Shown in pieces: positions 63,223 through 64,000 of a stretch of DNA of 64,000 bases. Source of the stretch: Prunus persica (Eukaryota; Streptophyta; Magnoliopsida; Rosales; Rosaceae). Where the stretch lies: positions 15,317,757 to 15,381,756 of the forward strand of contig NC_034013.1 of assembly GCF_000346465.2 (NCBI RefSeq), read 5' to 3'. The position numbers and the translations under genes were made by a program. How positions within the stretch are numbered: the stretch's first letter is position 1; each line of letters begins with the position of its first letter. The notes beneath the pieces are model-generated. The model saw only the letters and a list, made by a program, of their open reading frames with translations, was not told the DNA's origin and did not search any database.

Positions 63223-64000
63223 CTCTCTCTCTGGCTAGCATACAAAGTGGAAATGAAAAGTGCCAAAAAATTGGAAGATGCCTAGCTAACTAGAGAAGTG
63301 ATAAATTTCTGAATGAGCTTCCCACTTATATAAGCTCTTTTTTGTGATGGGAAGATGAGTTCTCTCTCCATAGTGCCATGATTAAAATTTGTCAGGTTGT
63401 GACAACAGTGTGGGGCTAACAAACGGACGTGTTATGAAGTCGTCAATCTTGACTCTCTACCTCGAGTACAGTTTGGGTTCGACTGTGATGACGTTGCGAA
63501 TTTGAACTCTTGGTTTTTGACTCATGTGAATGAACCGTCTCACACGTTAATGTGAACTCCAAGCCAAGCTCATTGAGAAAAGAACCAAACTGAGATAACT
63601 CTCAGTCACATTCTTGTCTCAATCTGTAGGTTGCAAATGTGAAATGCTATTACTCTTAGTTTCTTTCAATATTTGTGCCTCATTTTGCTGAAGGACATGC
63701 AGTTGATTCAGTTAGATTTAGATTGTTAAGTATAGAAAACTGTTTTTCCCATTACCAAATTCAAGCCATAACCACATAGGAAAAGCATAAAGGGGAAGGA
63801 TATATGTTTCCACAAGTAAAATGCTGCACATTGATGAAAATCTATTCTGACAACAGAGCTTTACTAGAGTCTGATGAGGAAAGAGGACGAGAGTCGAACT
63901 ATCACTGTAAGTGTGAAGATGAGTGCTCTATTAGAGCACTTCGAGCATGCGTCCCTAACCTGGATAGGAGGGGGCCCAAGGACCACAATCCAACTCCACC
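63223..64000. other. Upstream region of NPF copy B to window end
   Basis: No gene is supported. The segment carries the promoter and 5' UTR of copy B. Near the end there is a short palindrome, gtgctctattagagcac, and no recognised element. Confidence 0.5.
63325..63334 (-). promoter_or_regulatory. TATA box of NPF copy B
   Basis: The palindromic cttatataag lies about 105 bases upstream of the start codon on the coding strand, which suits a core promoter with a leader of roughly 70 bases. Confidence 0.5.

Overview
This is nuclear DNA of a eudicot plant. All large genes are interrupted by AT-rich GT-AG introns and encode plant-specific families (BRUTUS-like, LOB-domain, CDPK, AHA proton pump, NPF transporters, PPR-SMR). 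The gaps between them hold short non-autonomous transposons, SINE-like fragments and microsatellites. Gene content and repeat style suggest a rosid, perhaps Rosaceae (Prunus or a relative). That placement is an inference, because no species marker was tested.

Layout. 1-2736: promoter side of a BRUTUS-like gene, with a 138-bp foldback element and three 21-bp CCAAT-containing repeats. 2737-8961 (+): 12-exon hemerythrin/RING E3 ligase of the BTSL type. 9352-10365 (-): LBD27/SIDECAR POLLEN-like LOB gene, with a short second coding exon recovered here by splicing. 11863-19423 (-): 15-exon DUF627-DUF629-USP protein of 1651 residues. 19424-22310: intergenic DNA with related MITE-like elements. 22311-24923 (-): intron-less-CDS PPR-SMR protein. 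24924-31090: about 6 kb without a clear gene, except a weak candidate small secreted peptide. 31091-34633 (+): 8-exon calcium-dependent protein kinase (CPK10/CPK30 type). 36181-39009 (+): 2-exon class B J-protein. 39010-48963: about 10 kb of AT-rich, transposon-rich DNA with a complete hAT-type MITE and an array of a 260-285 bp repeat. 48964-54533 (+): 21-exon plasma-membrane H+-ATPase, one intron of which uses a GC donor. 55325-57615 and 60874-63222 (both -): two tandem NPF2-clade transporters.

The genes are ordinary single-copy or small-family plant genes, not an operon. Functional links are possible but not shown by the sequence: an H+-ATPase beside two proton-coupled NPF carriers, and a Ca2+-dependent kinase nearby. 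The strongest global signal is gene order. From memory of Arabidopsis loci, these genes match two regions in an interleaved way: At1g18880-At1g18910 (NPF2.9, CPK10, PPR, BTSL2) and At3g47870-At3g47960 (LBD27, USP-like, DnaJ, AHA4, NPF2.10). The window looks like the less-rearranged ancestral order from which Arabidopsis lost complementary genes after duplication. I did not find an undescribed system. The best leads are the non-canonical AHA intron, the hidden LBD exon, the repeat families and the conserved catalytic residues in the 'inactive' USP-like protein.
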